Below the pieces are notes generated by a model. It made no database searches and had not been told where the DNA came from. It saw nothing but the letters and a program-made list of their open reading frames with translations. The position numbers and the translations under genes were made by a program. 64,000 nt of DNA from Allacma fusca (taxonomy: Eukaryota > Arthropoda > Collembola > Symphypleona > Sminthuridae), in assembly GCA_947179485.1 (NCBI GenBank), contig OX359248.1, positions 52,338,386-52,402,385 of the forward strand, in the 5' to 3' direction. Shown here piece by piece: positions 38,263 to 51,748 of the stretch. How positions within the stretch are numbered: the first letter of the stretch is position 1; each line of letters opens with the position of its first letter.

Positions 38263-41200
38263 GGCGCTCTTGGGATGGTCGTATAAATAAACTGGTAGTT
38301 TTTTTTATTTGCTGGAGCGAGAGGATAATAACCACATTTATAGAGACAGAGCTATATCTGTAGGAGTGAGGCTCCCGGAGGTATAGGGAAGAGAAAAATA
38401 AGTATGAAAAAAAAATCCACATTTTTGGGATAGTTTCGCTTCGGTTCCGGTAAATTTAAGGAGGAACATTCAAGATATTTATTATGCAGCTGAGGTGAGT
38501 TATTCTTTCTGTAATCCACTCCTGGTTTAGTAGCTGTAAGCATGAGGGAAACGGATTAGAGCGAGGAACATAAATAATTTCTAGACGCTCACCATTCCTG
38601 GGCTTTGCACATTCCCAGAGTAACATTGATGAGTAAAGAATCCGTATTTTTCCACCCAGTTTCCCATCCATAGTCGTCCAACTATTATCTGTAATATTTT
38701 TTTTTTGCAGGGGAGCAAATGGAGAGCTATTATACAATCAGGAGAAACGAAAACCCCATGTATTCCAATTATGAATATTTTCTGGTTGTGTGAAAACAGT
38801 ATGATTCCTATTTAGCAGGAGGTTTTACAGCTCCCTAGGAAAGGGAAAAGATAACAGGAAATTACTTATGTGATTTGAACCTCCCTCTCCGAGACTCCCT
38901 CATTTCATATACACACACGTTCCAGTTTAATCAGAAAGTGGAGTAAATCAAATCTCGATCAGTCCACTTCCCGCTGAGCTTTCAGATTTTAAACGTAGGT
39001 GCTCTATTGTACGTGTACGCGTACATTTCTGATTATTTAATACCATTCCTACTAATTACTTTGTGGGATTTTGTTCCCGCCTCCATCACGTAACTGAATC
39101 ACATATCTTTCAGAAGAATAGATATATAATTATTGCAAAGTTATTTTTTACTTCTGGGGTTTATACGCAATGTAATGCTTCACTGTCATTTTGGAATATT
39201 TCTTCTGCTGATATTTCCCTGGGATTTTTGTAGACTGGTTTAGTTCTTACAGATTGGCTCTGAATTGTACCAATAGATTTTAGGGTCACCTCAATAGATA
39301 GTTGGAACGATCCAGTTTAGCAAACTCAAATCTCTTATAATAGCATTGACTCTACAAGGACAAAAATATTTAGACATTTACTAAAATATAATCTTGTCTT
39401 CTTCCCCAAACTTATCTAAGCTTTCAAGCATTATGCAGATATTGTCCTCCTTAAAAAACATGGGAATTGTACTAATAATCAGAACTTGTTCTTTAGAAGG
39501 GAGTATGTTCTTGTAGCAAAAATGCACTCTGGGTTTTTTTTCTTGCCAGCAACCTCGTGCAAGGCACAGACCGTAATTTGTCTGATTGTGTAGGAAATAG
39601 GAGCAGCCAATGAAAAACTCTGCCCTACCTCAGCCCAATCTCAAAGTAACTTCTGGACTTTGGATTTCCAAGGAAAAAGTCAATTAGGCCTTGTCCTTAC
39701 CTCCGTGAATTAATAATACTGCGTGTGTACAGGAATGAGTGTGGGCCAGCTACGGCCTATGTAAATACATATGTCCAGAGTATACTGTAATGATTTGGAA
39801 GAGGATATACCCCTTTGGGGAATTTTGAAGTGAGTTCCGATACGCTCTGCATCTGAGGGAACTACTGGCGGAATATGAGACCCGGAGTCACCGATAAATT
39901 GAAAATAGAGAACTGTGTGGAAATATCCCTGAAATATTCCAGAACATGGTCTAAAGTATGTTTCCCTGGAGAGGAAGTCAATGTACATTGTGAGTAGTGC
40001 TGGGGTTGACAAGAGCCATATAGCTATAGGCAAGGGCTATTATGATGTGGAGTACAGTGGGAAATATAGGTTGCTCCCAAGCCCTGCATAGGAACATGTG
40101 CACAATTATAATGAATCTAATGGGGAAGTCTTCACTCATAAATTAGTTGAGTCGGGAGCGAATGTAGCGACATTTCGGAATTAATTCCGCATCGGAGGAA
40201 GCATTAATCGAAAGTTTCACGCCTTCCTGATCCTGATTTTGCTGAAACCTGGGCTTTATATATACTAAATAGCAACGTTGGCTCCGGAGCAATCTAAACT
40301 CTCAACTGTCTCTTAAGAAGAAAGGTACTAACTGCGAGCGAGCTATTGGTTCTTGTTATGGTATTGGCTCTCTCTCTCTCTTTGGCTGATGTGAGGAACC
40401 CCAGCCCTCTGGAGCAATGCATTCCATTTTATAACAATTTAGGAAGTGTATAGTAGCGGGACTGTAAATACTATTAGGATCAACCCTATGCATTTCCACG
40501 TACAAAATTTCCGAATATTTCACTTCACCAAGCTCAGCATCCGTTTCATTCAACATGGTCCTCACATTCATAGCCCCTCCACGTCCTCGTGTACATGGGA
40601 GAGAGGAGCTGCGAAATTAGAGATAAAGTTTAATTCCAACTTGTGTATAGGACTGCATCATCCCAAGGCATCTTTTGTATAGGGCATTGCACATGCAGGT
40701 GATTATATGGGCCGTCCTAAATTTATGGTATAGTCTCAAAATGTATTTCCCTGTCTTACAATGTATGTTCATGTATTAAATTCCATGTTCCTATATCTAA
40801 TGGATGGGACATTCCTATGAATTCTAAAATGTACAAATACTCCCGTTCTAAAATTTGCTCCAGTACTCTCCCATCAGCGGCCTATAGGGTGACTATGCGG
40901 GTGACACACTACAGAGGCCCTGGAATGTATGTACACACATAGATCCCTATACACTGGGACCCACACTATATATGATAATTCATGCAGAAATATATTTCTA
41001 GTAGAAATGGGCCGGTGTATGTGTAAACGCATGTGAAAATTAATGGACGCCCGGGACGATATAAATTACCCATTAGTTCCACTGCTGAGATTCCATGAAT
41101 CAATTACTACACTATCAACCTCCAGATGTCAGTTTGTCGATACAGGAATTTATGACAAAAATTGAATTTTATTGGAATTAGCCCAATTGTCCCGTAAAAG

Positions 41201-41485
41201 CTTGCCCGATTCCCAATCTTAACTCCACGCTATTATTCTCAGCAAATTCTAGCTACAATTCTCATAGTCTTGTGCCTTGTGTCTTATACGAATAACTGTC
41301 TTTACTCCAGCCAGTCCTTTAAAAATTCCCTTTAATAATTTATAAAAAATATTTTGAGGCCGCAGTCCACTTTTTAGTACTTACTTCCATAAAATAAATT
41401 ATATTATACATAATGCAGTTACATATTTTCTAAAGTCATGAAAAAATAGGAATCCTAGAATGTAACTCTTGGACAGGCTTCTGCG
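38263..41485. other. gene-free stretch
   Basis: No gene is seen. A T-rich tract ending in TGCAG at 38710 looks like a splice acceptor, but the frame after it is short and no donor stands out. Between about 40730 and 40850, words such as AAAATGTA and TCCNATG recur loosely without a clear period. Confidence 0.5.
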
Positions 41486-41509
41486 GAGAGTGAGAGAGAG
41501 AGAGAGAGA
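41486..41509. repeat. (GA)n microsatellite
   Basis: GA repeat with one GAGT unit at its start. Confidence 0.94.
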
Positions 41510-41740
41510 CTATGCCACGAAAAGCAGTTATAATTCATAAAGGAGTGGAGTGAGTCGCAAAGAGAAATGTCTGGAAGGCTGAAGTCATGGTGATGGACAC
41601 TAACACCATGAAATAAAAAAAAGCAGTGGGTTGCCCGATAGGAGAGAGAAACGTTCACGAATCCCGAATAAAATAAGAGCGAGTGGGTTTCATTCCTCGG
41701 GAAGTATTAAAAAGACGAGGGTGAAGCTGCTGCGCACAAC

Positions 41741-41759
41741 TCACACACACACTCACTCA

Positions 41760-41798
<39 letters not shown>

Positions 41799-41810
41799 TC
41801 TGCTCTCTAC
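41741..41810. repeat. compound (CA)n(CACT)n(CT)n microsatellite
   Basis: The order is a CA run, then CACT units, then about 43 bases of CT repeat with one GT interruption. The tetranucleotide in the middle bridges the two dinucleotides. Confidence 0.96.
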
Positions 41811-42408
41811 ATCAGCTCCAATCCATCTGACTGAAAGAGAACAAGCCAGACTGTTGGTTTATGTACGTCACTCAATGGGGGGATGTATGTTGGAACTTTC
41901 CGAACATAAGTTTAGCACTAGAAATTAATATATAGGAAAATCTATCAGCCTCTCTGTTTTCAGGGCTTAACGCCCGTCTTTCTTAACTTCCCTCGGAAAC
42001 TTACTATTCCTTCATAACATACTCCTATACATTATACCTATGTATGTACTGTATACAGCCCTCATCCTATATTTTCCCCTGTACTTAATTCCTAGCATCC
42101 ATACATGTCTCAACTCTTCCGTGCACTTTTCCCTATGAGCCCATCTCCTTCATGCATCTGGGCAAGGCTGGGAGAAGTATACGTTGAAGATGCCAATGCT
42201 TGAGATTTCCATGGGATGCTTATATATCTATATGTAGGTTGAGTGTATGTACATAGCTCGGTGTAATTACATACCCTCAAGATTCTGCTTATGTGCTCAA
42301 AATGTTATGTTAAAGATGCCTGTGTTAAAGACTTTTATATTGTAATATAATATCTATAGACTCGGAATTGTTACAGCTGGGACTGTTCTTCTTGCTGTAG
42401 CTGTGGAA

Positions 42409-42429
42409 GTGTGTGTGTGTGCATGTGTG
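42409..42429. repeat. (GT)n microsatellite
   Basis: GT repeat with one GCAT interruption. Confidence 0.92.
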
Positions 42430-42977
42430 AATATATGGGCTTTGAATGGTTCATAATGTAGATGTAGAGTCAGAGGTAGGGCAGGCTCATAAGAAATGTT
42501 ATAAAGTAGGGAAATAAAGCATCTTGCCATTATGTAGGGAGTAAAACACTTTTGCTAGGAATAGCTAGGAGGAGATAGTGATTATCTCCATGTATCTGGA
42601 CGCGTGTGATGGAGGAGAGAGTGCACTACTACTACTATTGCATGTGAGTCTGTTCCTGGCTGTGGAATTACATGGAAGATACTCTCATTGTCAGTGTAGG
42701 CTCTCTCCACATAGGCCTTATTTAGAGGGACGTGAGAGAGTAGGAAGGTATATGTGTGGAGGGTAGTGAATGGGAGCGGTGAGTGCAGGAGCATGGGATG
42801 GATACATACAGATAGGAAGGGAAAAGGCCCGACATGATGAGGCAAGAGTAGATATAGTTCTGTACGGTTCCTCATATGTACATATCTAGATAGATACATA
42901 TGTGAGTGCAAACGGTAGTCGTGAGACTGTTTCTCCATTCTCTCTCTTTCTCCTCCTCCCATCACATCCATCCAGCT

Positions 42978-42980
<3 letters not shown>

Positions 42981-43014
<34 letters not shown>
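42981..43014. repeat. (GA)n microsatellite
   Basis: About 34 bases of GA repeat. A 213-residue minus-strand frame (42582-43223) runs through it; that frame is S/L-rich where it crosses the repeat and shows no recognisable domain. Confidence 0.96.
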
Positions 43015-43016
<2 letters not shown>

Positions 43017-43429
43017 ACCCTCCGACCGACGAAACCACTGAATATCTTCATACAAGACAAAACATAGCGTAAGATACTTGTGACAATCGGCCCGGTAGTC
43101 AGTTGCTAAGCTCAGAGGAAATATACATATAGGCCTTGTTCCATCCATGCTTTGCAATGTGCTCCTGCCTAACCTGCGTGGCAACTTTACCAATGAAGGA
43201 GTATTGCACACACGATCTACCAAAAAACTCAGCTCTGCTCAGTTCTTCCTCACATGTGTGAGTAAAAGGCTCCTACATACATGGAAATCCTCTCAGTCAA
43301 GTGCTGTATTTAACAACACACGAAACCCGGCTTGCCCCCAGTTTGAGTCACACACACGTTCTTCTGTCACCAGACGACACTCATATTCCAGCATAGGTCT
43401 CAATCCTAGGCACATTCAAAAGCACACTC

Positions 43430-43462
43430 AGAGAGAGAGAGAGAGACACTCACACACACACT
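43430..43462. repeat. compound (GA)n(CA)n microsatellite
   Basis: A GA run passes through GACACTCA into a CA run. Confidence 0.92.
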
Positions 43463-45600
43463 AGCCATTGCCATTTATAGCCCCGACTATCTCTGACCAA
43501 CCTTCTCAGTTCAGTCCACACTCTCATTAAAGACACATCACACCAGAGTAACGGCGGCGTGTGTTCTTAGCAAAAATATATCCCTCATCTCAAAACCCCA
43601 TTTGATATTTCCCCAGGATTTTTTTTCAAAACCTCGACATCGAACCTCAAGCCCAGCAAAGTTTACTTAAGAGACGGTCACTCAAGTTACGAGCCCAATA
43701 CTTAAATTGAGGAGCTGAGAGTCAGAGGAATTAGCAACGATGACAGTCATTCACGTGGTGGGAAGGTGTTGAGAGAATTTTGTTGAATTGAGTGAGACGA
43801 GTGTGAAACCGAGACTTTGTCTGTGAAACTTGAGAATTGCGTTATGAGAGGGATTGTGAAAGGAATTTTAATATTGTTAATTCCTTGAGCGTAAATGCAA
43901 AAAAAGGGGCAAAAGATTTAATAACCACAGGTTGAAGCGGTTCATTTTTGGGTGAAGCTCTAGAAAAATTAGTGTTTTTTCCCTCAGACTGTGACACCCT
44001 TTGCAGAGACACAACTCTCTACCCAAAAGGAGGATGTCGTAATAAGTTTTGGTGTTCGCGGCCAAACTACTAGCTCGGAGCAGTACCAAGTCCCCAGAGT
44101 AGTGGCAAAAGTTTCCCATACAAGATGGGATTTCAAATTCCCAATGATATTTGCTCGCTGTCAAAATCTCAAATCCCCATGAACTGAGAGATGAGATTGA
44201 AATTTTGGATGGATTATGGATAAGTGCTGTGACTGTCTCAGGAGTGTTGGATTCCCTCGAAAAATTTATATGTACAGTAAAAAGACTAAACGACGAACGG
44301 ATAATTCACTCAGAGTTGGAGAATCTCCACTTTTATTGTCATCATCCCCGAATATTGCTATAGTTCCAGGAAGATCTCATTTTGTGATGAGATAGGATTA
44401 AGTACTAAGTTTAATCACTTTGAGTATTTTAACCGGTATTGGAAGAGGACCCTCGGTGGATGGGAATTTCTGAGGACCACTCACTCTCCCGCATCCTTAT
44501 ATCCCAAGATCTGAGTCAGCTTTGAATCTCAACTTGAAGTCCTAATCCTGGAATGTCCTCAATTTCAAGGAAATCCCTCAATTTCCCAACGTTCTCAATT
44601 CTAAATACAAAACATTGAATTCTGAGGAGTTGAATTCAAAGAGTAGATTGAATTTTGGAAACAAATTGAGAATAACCAAATTGGATCCAGGACTCAGAAT
44701 CCCAGAACTGTTAAATCAAAACAAAAAAACTAAAGGAACAATTAGAAAGAGTCTCACAATTAATGGTCAAAAGTGCCTGTGCCTTGAATTTTGAAAAGAA
44801 TGTAAAACTAATAATTTCCTTCACTCAAATTATTCCAAGCAACCCTTCAAATTGACTTTCCAATTTGAGCCTTGCATTTAGTAAATGTCAATTTACTGCG
44901 AGAATTATACAAGATCTGCAACTTTATTATCACAATTATTACAGATACCTCTCTCCAGTCAACTCCACTTGTGTCCATGATAGAGTAAAAGCAAGGACGT
45001 GATTGAAGGGACTCTCCTTAAAAATAAATATTTTTCAAGACAAATATCTCTACTACAAGCTCCGATAGTACTAAACCATATTACAGTTAGGAATTCAATT
45101 GACAGGGTTGAGCAAATCAAATAAATAATAGAATATTCCTTGTCCACAGATCCATATGACAGTTACCTACAATCTGTAAATTAATACAAAAAAAAACAAT
45201 TTACAAAATGTTTATAGCCCTCAAAAAAAAATAATAATCTTTTCTAGTCTTGTCAACTTCAAGTTCACTCTTGTATAGATATATATACAAGAAATAATAA
45301 TTCAAGTATATAAGTAAAAGTACATATAGTTGTATTTACTCTAACAAAAATAAATACACAAAAGAAATTTAGTTATTTTCTCTAAAAAGAAATACAAAAG
45401 TAATTCACATCACATGGCCTTAAAGGACTAGCAGTTCAGAAAATAAAACGGGAAAGGTCCAGGGATTATAAAATTTTCCGGGGATCTTTAAAACTCCGTT
45501 GTATTCCTACATCAATTCAAAAATTGCAAAAGTCAAGAAGGAACAATTTTAGTACATTTATCATCTGACTGACTTTAGGACTGACACTGTCTTGTAGTAG

Positions 45601-45650
45601 TGTGTGTGTGTGAGTGTGTGGAGAGAGAGAGAGAGAGAGAGAGAAAGAAA
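45601..45650. repeat. compound (GT)n(GA)n microsatellite
   Basis: A TG run with one GAGTG unit leads into about 29 bases of GA repeat. Confidence 0.96.
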
Positions 45651-45967
45651 TTACTAGTGAGAAGGGAAAAAAAATTCTATTGGTCGTCGTCATCACCCAC
45701 CGGAAAATAAAGAAATAAAAGTTGACATTTATGAGTACTGAAGACAAGGGAAAAAATAGGTTTTTTTTTATCCTCGTCTCTAACCATCGGAAAAATTAAG
45801 GAGCGTGGAGCGTCTCTGCAATTTAAAACCTGTTTGCTCGTCTTCTCACAGAAAAACAATTGTCAATTTCCTAAGTAAGCACACACACACATTATATGTA
45901 ACACTTACTCACACACACGAATTTACAACTCACGGAACCAAATCGTCATTGTGATATTTTATAACGA

Positions 45968-45969
45968 GG

Positions 45970-46003
<34 letters not shown>

Positions 46004-46010
46004 AAGAAAA
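45968..46010. repeat. (GA)n microsatellite grading into A-rich tract
   Basis: GA repeat with one ATAG interruption, ending in a GAAAG and A-run tail to about 46018. Confidence 0.95.
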
Positions 46011-49000
46011 AAAAAAGAAATATTATTTACCCTATCATCAGAGAAACTCGGTACGTCAATTCTATCTTCTTTACTCTTACTGTTATCTCCTAAATGGCTT
46101 GTTTTCCTGCTTTTGTTTATTTATTTGTTTTCCTACTTTTATTGTCTCTTGGCATTGTCCCACTGAGAGCTCCTTCAAAAATAGAAATCTAAAAGAATTA
46201 TTCTGTAGAAAACTAACATCTGGTTTTTTACTGGTTTCTGTCCCATTGTAAATAATGTGAGAAACATCAACATCATTATTAAATTACTCGTGATGAAGCC
46301 CTATGAATTACAATGATACAGTACAGGGGAGATGCATCAATTGCAAAAAAAAAATCTTCGTCTGGTATAATAAAACATTCAAGTTAAAAAAAAAATTAGG
46401 AAATTTAATAAAAGGAGAATTCAAGGAAAAACAGAATTGTACTAGTAAGAGGGTCAATGGCTAAGAAAAAGGTAAATAATGGAAAGAGCTGGAAATAATT
46501 AAGGGGTGAGAGGGAGAAAATTATGAACAATGTGGTAAATCTATCTATAGTCAATGGGAAAAAACCCCAGGTTTGTAGCCTTAGTTTTTATCCTGGGACA
46601 CAAAAAAGTTAATTAGGGACGGTGCTGTTTATTCTTATTAAAGTTGATAGAGAAAAGTGGCATTAATTTCCTTGAGCCAGAGATTAGACAATATTAAATG
46701 ATGAGGCCCTTAGCCATAGAGATGGGTGCTTGAAACTAAAAAATACTCCGGACTGAGTGAGTGAGTGAATGAGAGGGAAAAAAACAGAGATCTCCCTGAT
46801 AATGCACACAACACCAATCCATCACCTGTCAAAATGGAGGGAACGCGTAATGGAGGGCTTCGGAAAGGTCTTTTTTGAGCAATGATCTCTAATTAATCTC
46901 CCTGTGGATCTTGCTCTAAACATTACACCGGTCCATTGTTAGCTCATAGTGCTACTTACAAGCACCCTGTCAAGGGACCTGCTGGATCCAGATGTGTTTT
47001 CCCAGGAATTCGGAACAAGTAGGTTAGATTTGTGATCTTCAGTTTTCCTCTTGAGCCATGTCAATAAAACTTTTGACAAGAGTAATGAGAGGAATTTGAA
47101 AGTATCTGTATAAAGTATTTTCCAAAGGATAAATTATTTTATGAGTAGGTATAAAAATTCCCTCTTCGAGACCAAATTCATTTGGATATTTTCTTATTTA
47201 CATCGTGGTAATAATTTTCATTTTAAGAATGCTATTTTTTTGTACGAGTCTGAATTTCTGAATTTGTTACGTTTGGAGATAATTTTATAGACAGAGGTTG
47301 ATGTGTCCCCTGGTATTTGGAAATCATGGTGTTGAAAGTGGATTCCAAGGATTGTATAAATTATAGTGCATTTTAGAAAAGAGTCGGTTTACTTGAGAAA
47401 AAGAAAGAGAGGGCTATATCCTTCAAGAAGAGAGAGGCTGGGCAGGAATTTCCAATGGATTTGCCATGATTTCAATTGAGGATCGTCGGGTGGTTGGGAT
47501 AAATGTGTGGTAGGATTTTGGGTATATATTTGAGATATCTACATTGATATGTATATGCGGGAAGTGCTTTATGGAGAGGGCTTCTATGTACATAGTGTGG
47601 AAGGTGTGAACCACCGATATCCCTCTCGTATCGCTCTGATTTTATGGCTCTTTAAATCTTTACTTGATAGATTTTTATGGGCTGCTCAACGTCTACCTTT
47701 GACTCTCGCCTATTTCTTATTTCCTCTTGAGTTACGCAATATTCCTCAGTCCATTCATCTTGCCCGCTCTTATTTCCACGCAAGTTTATTCAAGCGCAGA
47801 TTGTGTCTTTGCCAACACATTCCCTCAGACTTTAACTCTTCCTCCTTTTTTTCTCTCTCCTCAACCCTCAAACTTTACTCCCGACTTTCAATTCCCTTCC
47901 AAAAACAGTCCATTTTTCTACAGTAATTTTCCTTCCATTACTTCCCATCAAAATGTAAAAAAAAAACCCATGAAATTGTCCAACACATATTGAACACTCG
48001 TACGCTTATCCTTTCCTGGACCCCTTGAAAAGATCCCACTATACGTAGTAGAACCTAACATTGATTGCCTCAACCGTTGGGATGACAATTTAGCAAAATC
48101 ATACATTTTAAAAACTCTAATCGTGTCCCAATCATGAACATGCTAAAAATTGAACTTTCCTCAATAAATTTAATCGAAACAAAGTACAATTTAAATAAAA
48201 CAAGTGAAGACATTTCGTTTTTGCAGTTTGTCAAGCACTAGGATTTAGGATAGGAAAATATGGCACTAAAAACGTAAATAGGAGACGTTGGCGGAGAGTT
48301 ACGATCCCCAGATGAATGTGACATTTATGTGACAAAAGTGACAACCCCAGCATTGGTGTTATTGAGAACTAGAGATACACGTTGAGACCAGCGATGATTT
48401 GCCAGATCATGGTACGGGGGGGGGATAAAAATGGCGACTTGACTGATAATCAAGCTCATTGTCAGTGTACACCAAGAATGTCTCTGCGTATTCACATTTA
48501 AAGATTTTATCAGAAATTTGGAGCCGATTTTCTAATTCATTAACTCTGGATGACAGTAATGTTTCAGGGTTGATAGATTAAGGCTATAAGGTCTGACACT
48601 ACTGGCTGCTGTCTTGAGGCCAGCCGAGAATTAGTTGTGTGTTAGGATTTGCAGGGAAGTACATACATATGTACGTGTGCAATGGCAGTATAATTACTTG
48701 TAAGCATACAATATTAATATGTATGCCCATGCAGAGAAACGTATGTATGTACTTATACTTAACCTTGTAAATTACAAGAATCTTGTCCTTTCGTCACTAA
48801 TTTGATTAGATTAAAAATTCCGTCCATGGAATGTTAAATAATCTTCAGCTCTCTTGTGTGCCTTCTCTGAAGCTTGTACGGCTTTGAGCATGCCAGTGCT
48901 CAGAGATGTATGTACATCCCTGAGACTAAATATTATTATAGAGAAACTGATATTGAGATAATTGCTTATACAAGAGCGTTACGTCAACTGACGTCCCCAA

Positions 49001-49390
49001 GCACCTAGTTCATACATACATCCCTTTGGTTTATTTTCCTTGCTGTGAGCTCTGCTTATTTTGCATATTTGCTGTAATGAAGTCATAATAAGTTTTTTCC
49101 TCCTTCCTCATCGTCTCACTGTACGACTAGATACGTCTACTGCAGGAGAGCTGGGTAAAGGAGAGGAGCTAAAAGGATCAATCTTGTTGAGAATTCATGA
49201 TGGTAGCAAAGGAGCGACAAGTTGGAAGATGTATTGTGGTCCTTGTAAATAAAAATGCCGAAGTGAAGTTGAATAAGAATCTACTGTCTCATATGTTTGT
49301 TTGGATGAACGCGTCTTCCCTTTCAGTTTAACTCTATGTTTTTTCTCCCTACAAATATTACGAGGGAAGAGATGAGCGCTTGAGAGACTC

Positions 49391-49391
49391 T

Positions 49392-49444
<53 letters not shown>
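49391..49444. repeat. compound (GT)n(GA)n microsatellite
   Basis: A TG run of about 16 bases passes directly into about 38 bases of GA repeat. Confidence 0.96.
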
Positions 49445-49445
<1 letters not shown>

Positions 49446-50369
49446 GGAAATTAAGTTGCTTTGGGAGTATCTCTCACTCCATGTTAACTCCAGTCGTCAG
49501 TCAGTTGCGCATAGCTTTGTTAATGCTTGATTATCTGAAAACATGCACAATCCTCTTGCTCATAATATTTCAATGACTCAAGCATTTTAAGAAATCCTGT
49601 ACTCTACGAACTTCGTACTGACGAGGAGGGAGAATAGGGAGAATCAGAGACAGGACCAAAATCTTGTCCTGTCGTTGTTGGCATCTTTGCCTTCGTCATC
49701 CCTCCTTCATTCTCCTATGAGGCACATTTTCTGGGACTATATCGTCGAATGCGAAGCAAACATGACAGTAGTTGTGAGAGAGGAGATTTTTTTACAAAGA
49801 AAAAAAAACTTATCACATAGTGAGTCTTGGGCAGTCATTTTTTCTCAGCTCTGCCTACGTCCCTTCTCCTGCTCCTCGGTCATGTCAGGCTTGTTGAGGT
49901 CCCCAGACCTATTTTTACGAGCAAGCCTTCGTTATACATACAGAATCTAAAGATGTCCATTATAGTTTGTCTAAAATTCCAAACAATAAGTATTTGTTCT
50001 TAAACTTGGTTCATACGATACAGATCCGGAAATTGGAATGGAAATCTTTGCTTAATTCTTTACAGTACTTTAAATGTAACTAATACCTGAATTTATCCCA
50101 GTAAAGTTACTTGTAATTATGTCTCCATTCGAATATTATATTTTAAAGCATTATTCCTATTTAACTTGCAGACATGCGACTTGCAAAAACTTTTAATTCC
50201 TAAACGTACATATTAAAACTCGCGCCACAGCTAAGTTTTAAAACGTCAGTCTGCCAACAATGCTTGTGATGTTGATGTCTTTTTAAGACGATCCCGCTAA
50301 GACTTGTACGTACATATGTAACTATGTACATTTGTAAAATTGCTTACACATCCTTGCTCTGCAATTGTA

Positions 50370-50390
50370 CAGTGCACTCTGCCTCTACGT
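50370..50390 (+). mobile_element. solitary Tigger-like terminal motif
   Basis: CAGTGCACTCTGCCTCTACG follows a TA and matches the TACAGTGnnCTCYYnT family. No facing partner end was found within the following few hundred bases. Confidence 0.3.
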
Positions 50391-50438
50391 ATGGGAGTAA
50401 TATGAGCTCAGCCCTAAAAGGAGCAAATTTTCCGTCTT

Positions 50439-50455
50439 ATAATAATAATAATAAT
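50439..50455. repeat. (AAT)n microsatellite, short
   Basis: About five ATA/AAT units. A similar short run lies at 59095-59106. Confidence 0.9.
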
Positions 50456-50810
50456 TGCAGGGACGTATACAACAAGGAAAATTAGCATTGTGGTACAGGG
50501 GACTATGCCCAGCTGTACTTATGCATTGTTGCATCTGCAATGGAAATCCTTTGGGAGACTGCCATAGGAAGGGAACACTTGTCCGAACTTGAGCAACACA
50601 TCCAAACTGTTATCTGGGATTGTAATTATATACAGGAGAACGGCATTAAATTCCAAGCATATGAAAGAAGGAGTGACAAAAGGCTCCAGCAATTAGATAG
50701 GAAAGCTTGAGCCCTACTGTCTGTATGCATAGATACATACATTTGTACATTTGTATTACGTCTGATAACGAGCAATTCACAAAATGCAAGGAAGCTCGAG
50801 GAGTGAGATG

Positions 50811-50838
50811 AAGAGAGAGAGAGAGAGAGAGGGGGGGG
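50811..50838. repeat. (GA)n microsatellite followed by G8 run
   Basis: About 20 bases of GA repeat pass directly into a run of eight G residues. It is a homopurine tract. Confidence 0.94.
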
Positions 50839-51023
50839 AAGAAATGGAAGTCAAAGTGCGTTTTAAGTTTCATTAACAACCTAAAGGACATGGGATGGCT
50901 GCTGACATGGAAAATGACATGAAACTTATATCAGATAAGAATAAGAGAGGATTTCAATTCTTAATGACGCTTCCTTTTCCATGGCCAAATACTGCCATTG
51001 TTACAGGGACAACAAACGACTTG

Positions 51024-51072
51024 AGAGTGAGTGAGTGTTAGAGAGAGAGAGAGAGAGGAAGAGAGAGAGAGG
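51024..51072. repeat. compound (GAGT)n(GA)n microsatellite
   Basis: GAGTGAGTGAGTG units are followed after a TTA by GA repeat with one GGAA interruption. Confidence 0.94.
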
Positions 51073-51701
51073 GCAAGTTTCGGAGAGTTGTTTCCAAGTG
51101 TATAGAATACACAATTTTATTCTCACTCAAGACACTCAAGCGCCGACACATTGTACGAACAAGTTCATTACTATTGTACACTCACTCACTATTCAGGGAG
51201 TCACAAGTTCTACTATGGGTAAAAAATTGTAAATAGTCCACAACATATTGTTCCTGTCAAATGGGGGTTGTTCGGAGAGGGATTGGATTTTCACAAATTT
51301 ATTTCTTAAATAAAATGTTACGTATATCTACTCTAGAAATTATACACATGACTGATGCTATCTCTAGAGCAAGGAACTTTTTATGACTTTGTTGATAGTT
51401 TGGTTACTCAGGCATTGTGGTTTTGTCAAAATATTTGTAGAATTTCTACTTTCTCATATCCTATGTGACTCGGAGAGTCAGGAGCGTCCGCGTACGTTTA
51501 GATACCATTACGTATATATGTCCCTGTGTCATTCTCAAAACCAGAGTCTAATTGACTCCCTGTGCCCTGGGAACATTATTTTAATTGAGAGATATTAAAA
51601 TGTGTGAAATGGATAAGTGAGTGAGTTTAGTAAAAGGATTGGGAAACTCGTTCATCATCTTTGCCTTCCTGGTTTTTTCAGCCTCTCAGGAGCAGTTGCT
51701 G

Positions 51702-51704
51702 TAG

Positions 51705-51745
<41 letters not shown>

Positions 51746-51748
51746 GAG
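51702..51748. repeat. compound (GT)n(GA)n microsatellite
   Basis: A short GT run passes into about 32 bases of GA repeat and ends in GTGAGAGG. Confidence 0.95.

Larger units (their letters stand above)
43463..49390. other. gene-free stretch with a pyrimidine-rich segment
   Basis: No gene is seen. Two GA tracts (45601 and 45968) are listed separately. From about 47690 to 47940 the plus strand is strongly pyrimidine-rich without being a simple repeat; a 125-residue frame across it is hydrophobic because of that composition. A G9 run lies at 48416-48424. Confidence 0.5.

Noticed and set aside
38700..38815. Terminal exon after the T-rich TGCAG acceptor at 38710
   Set aside because: The frame is open for about 34 codons only, with no recognisable protein and no partner donor site.
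42582..43223. Longest frame in the window, 213 codons on the minus strand
   Set aside because: It runs through the (GA)n tract at 42981-43014, which has no stop codons, and the remainder shows no domain.
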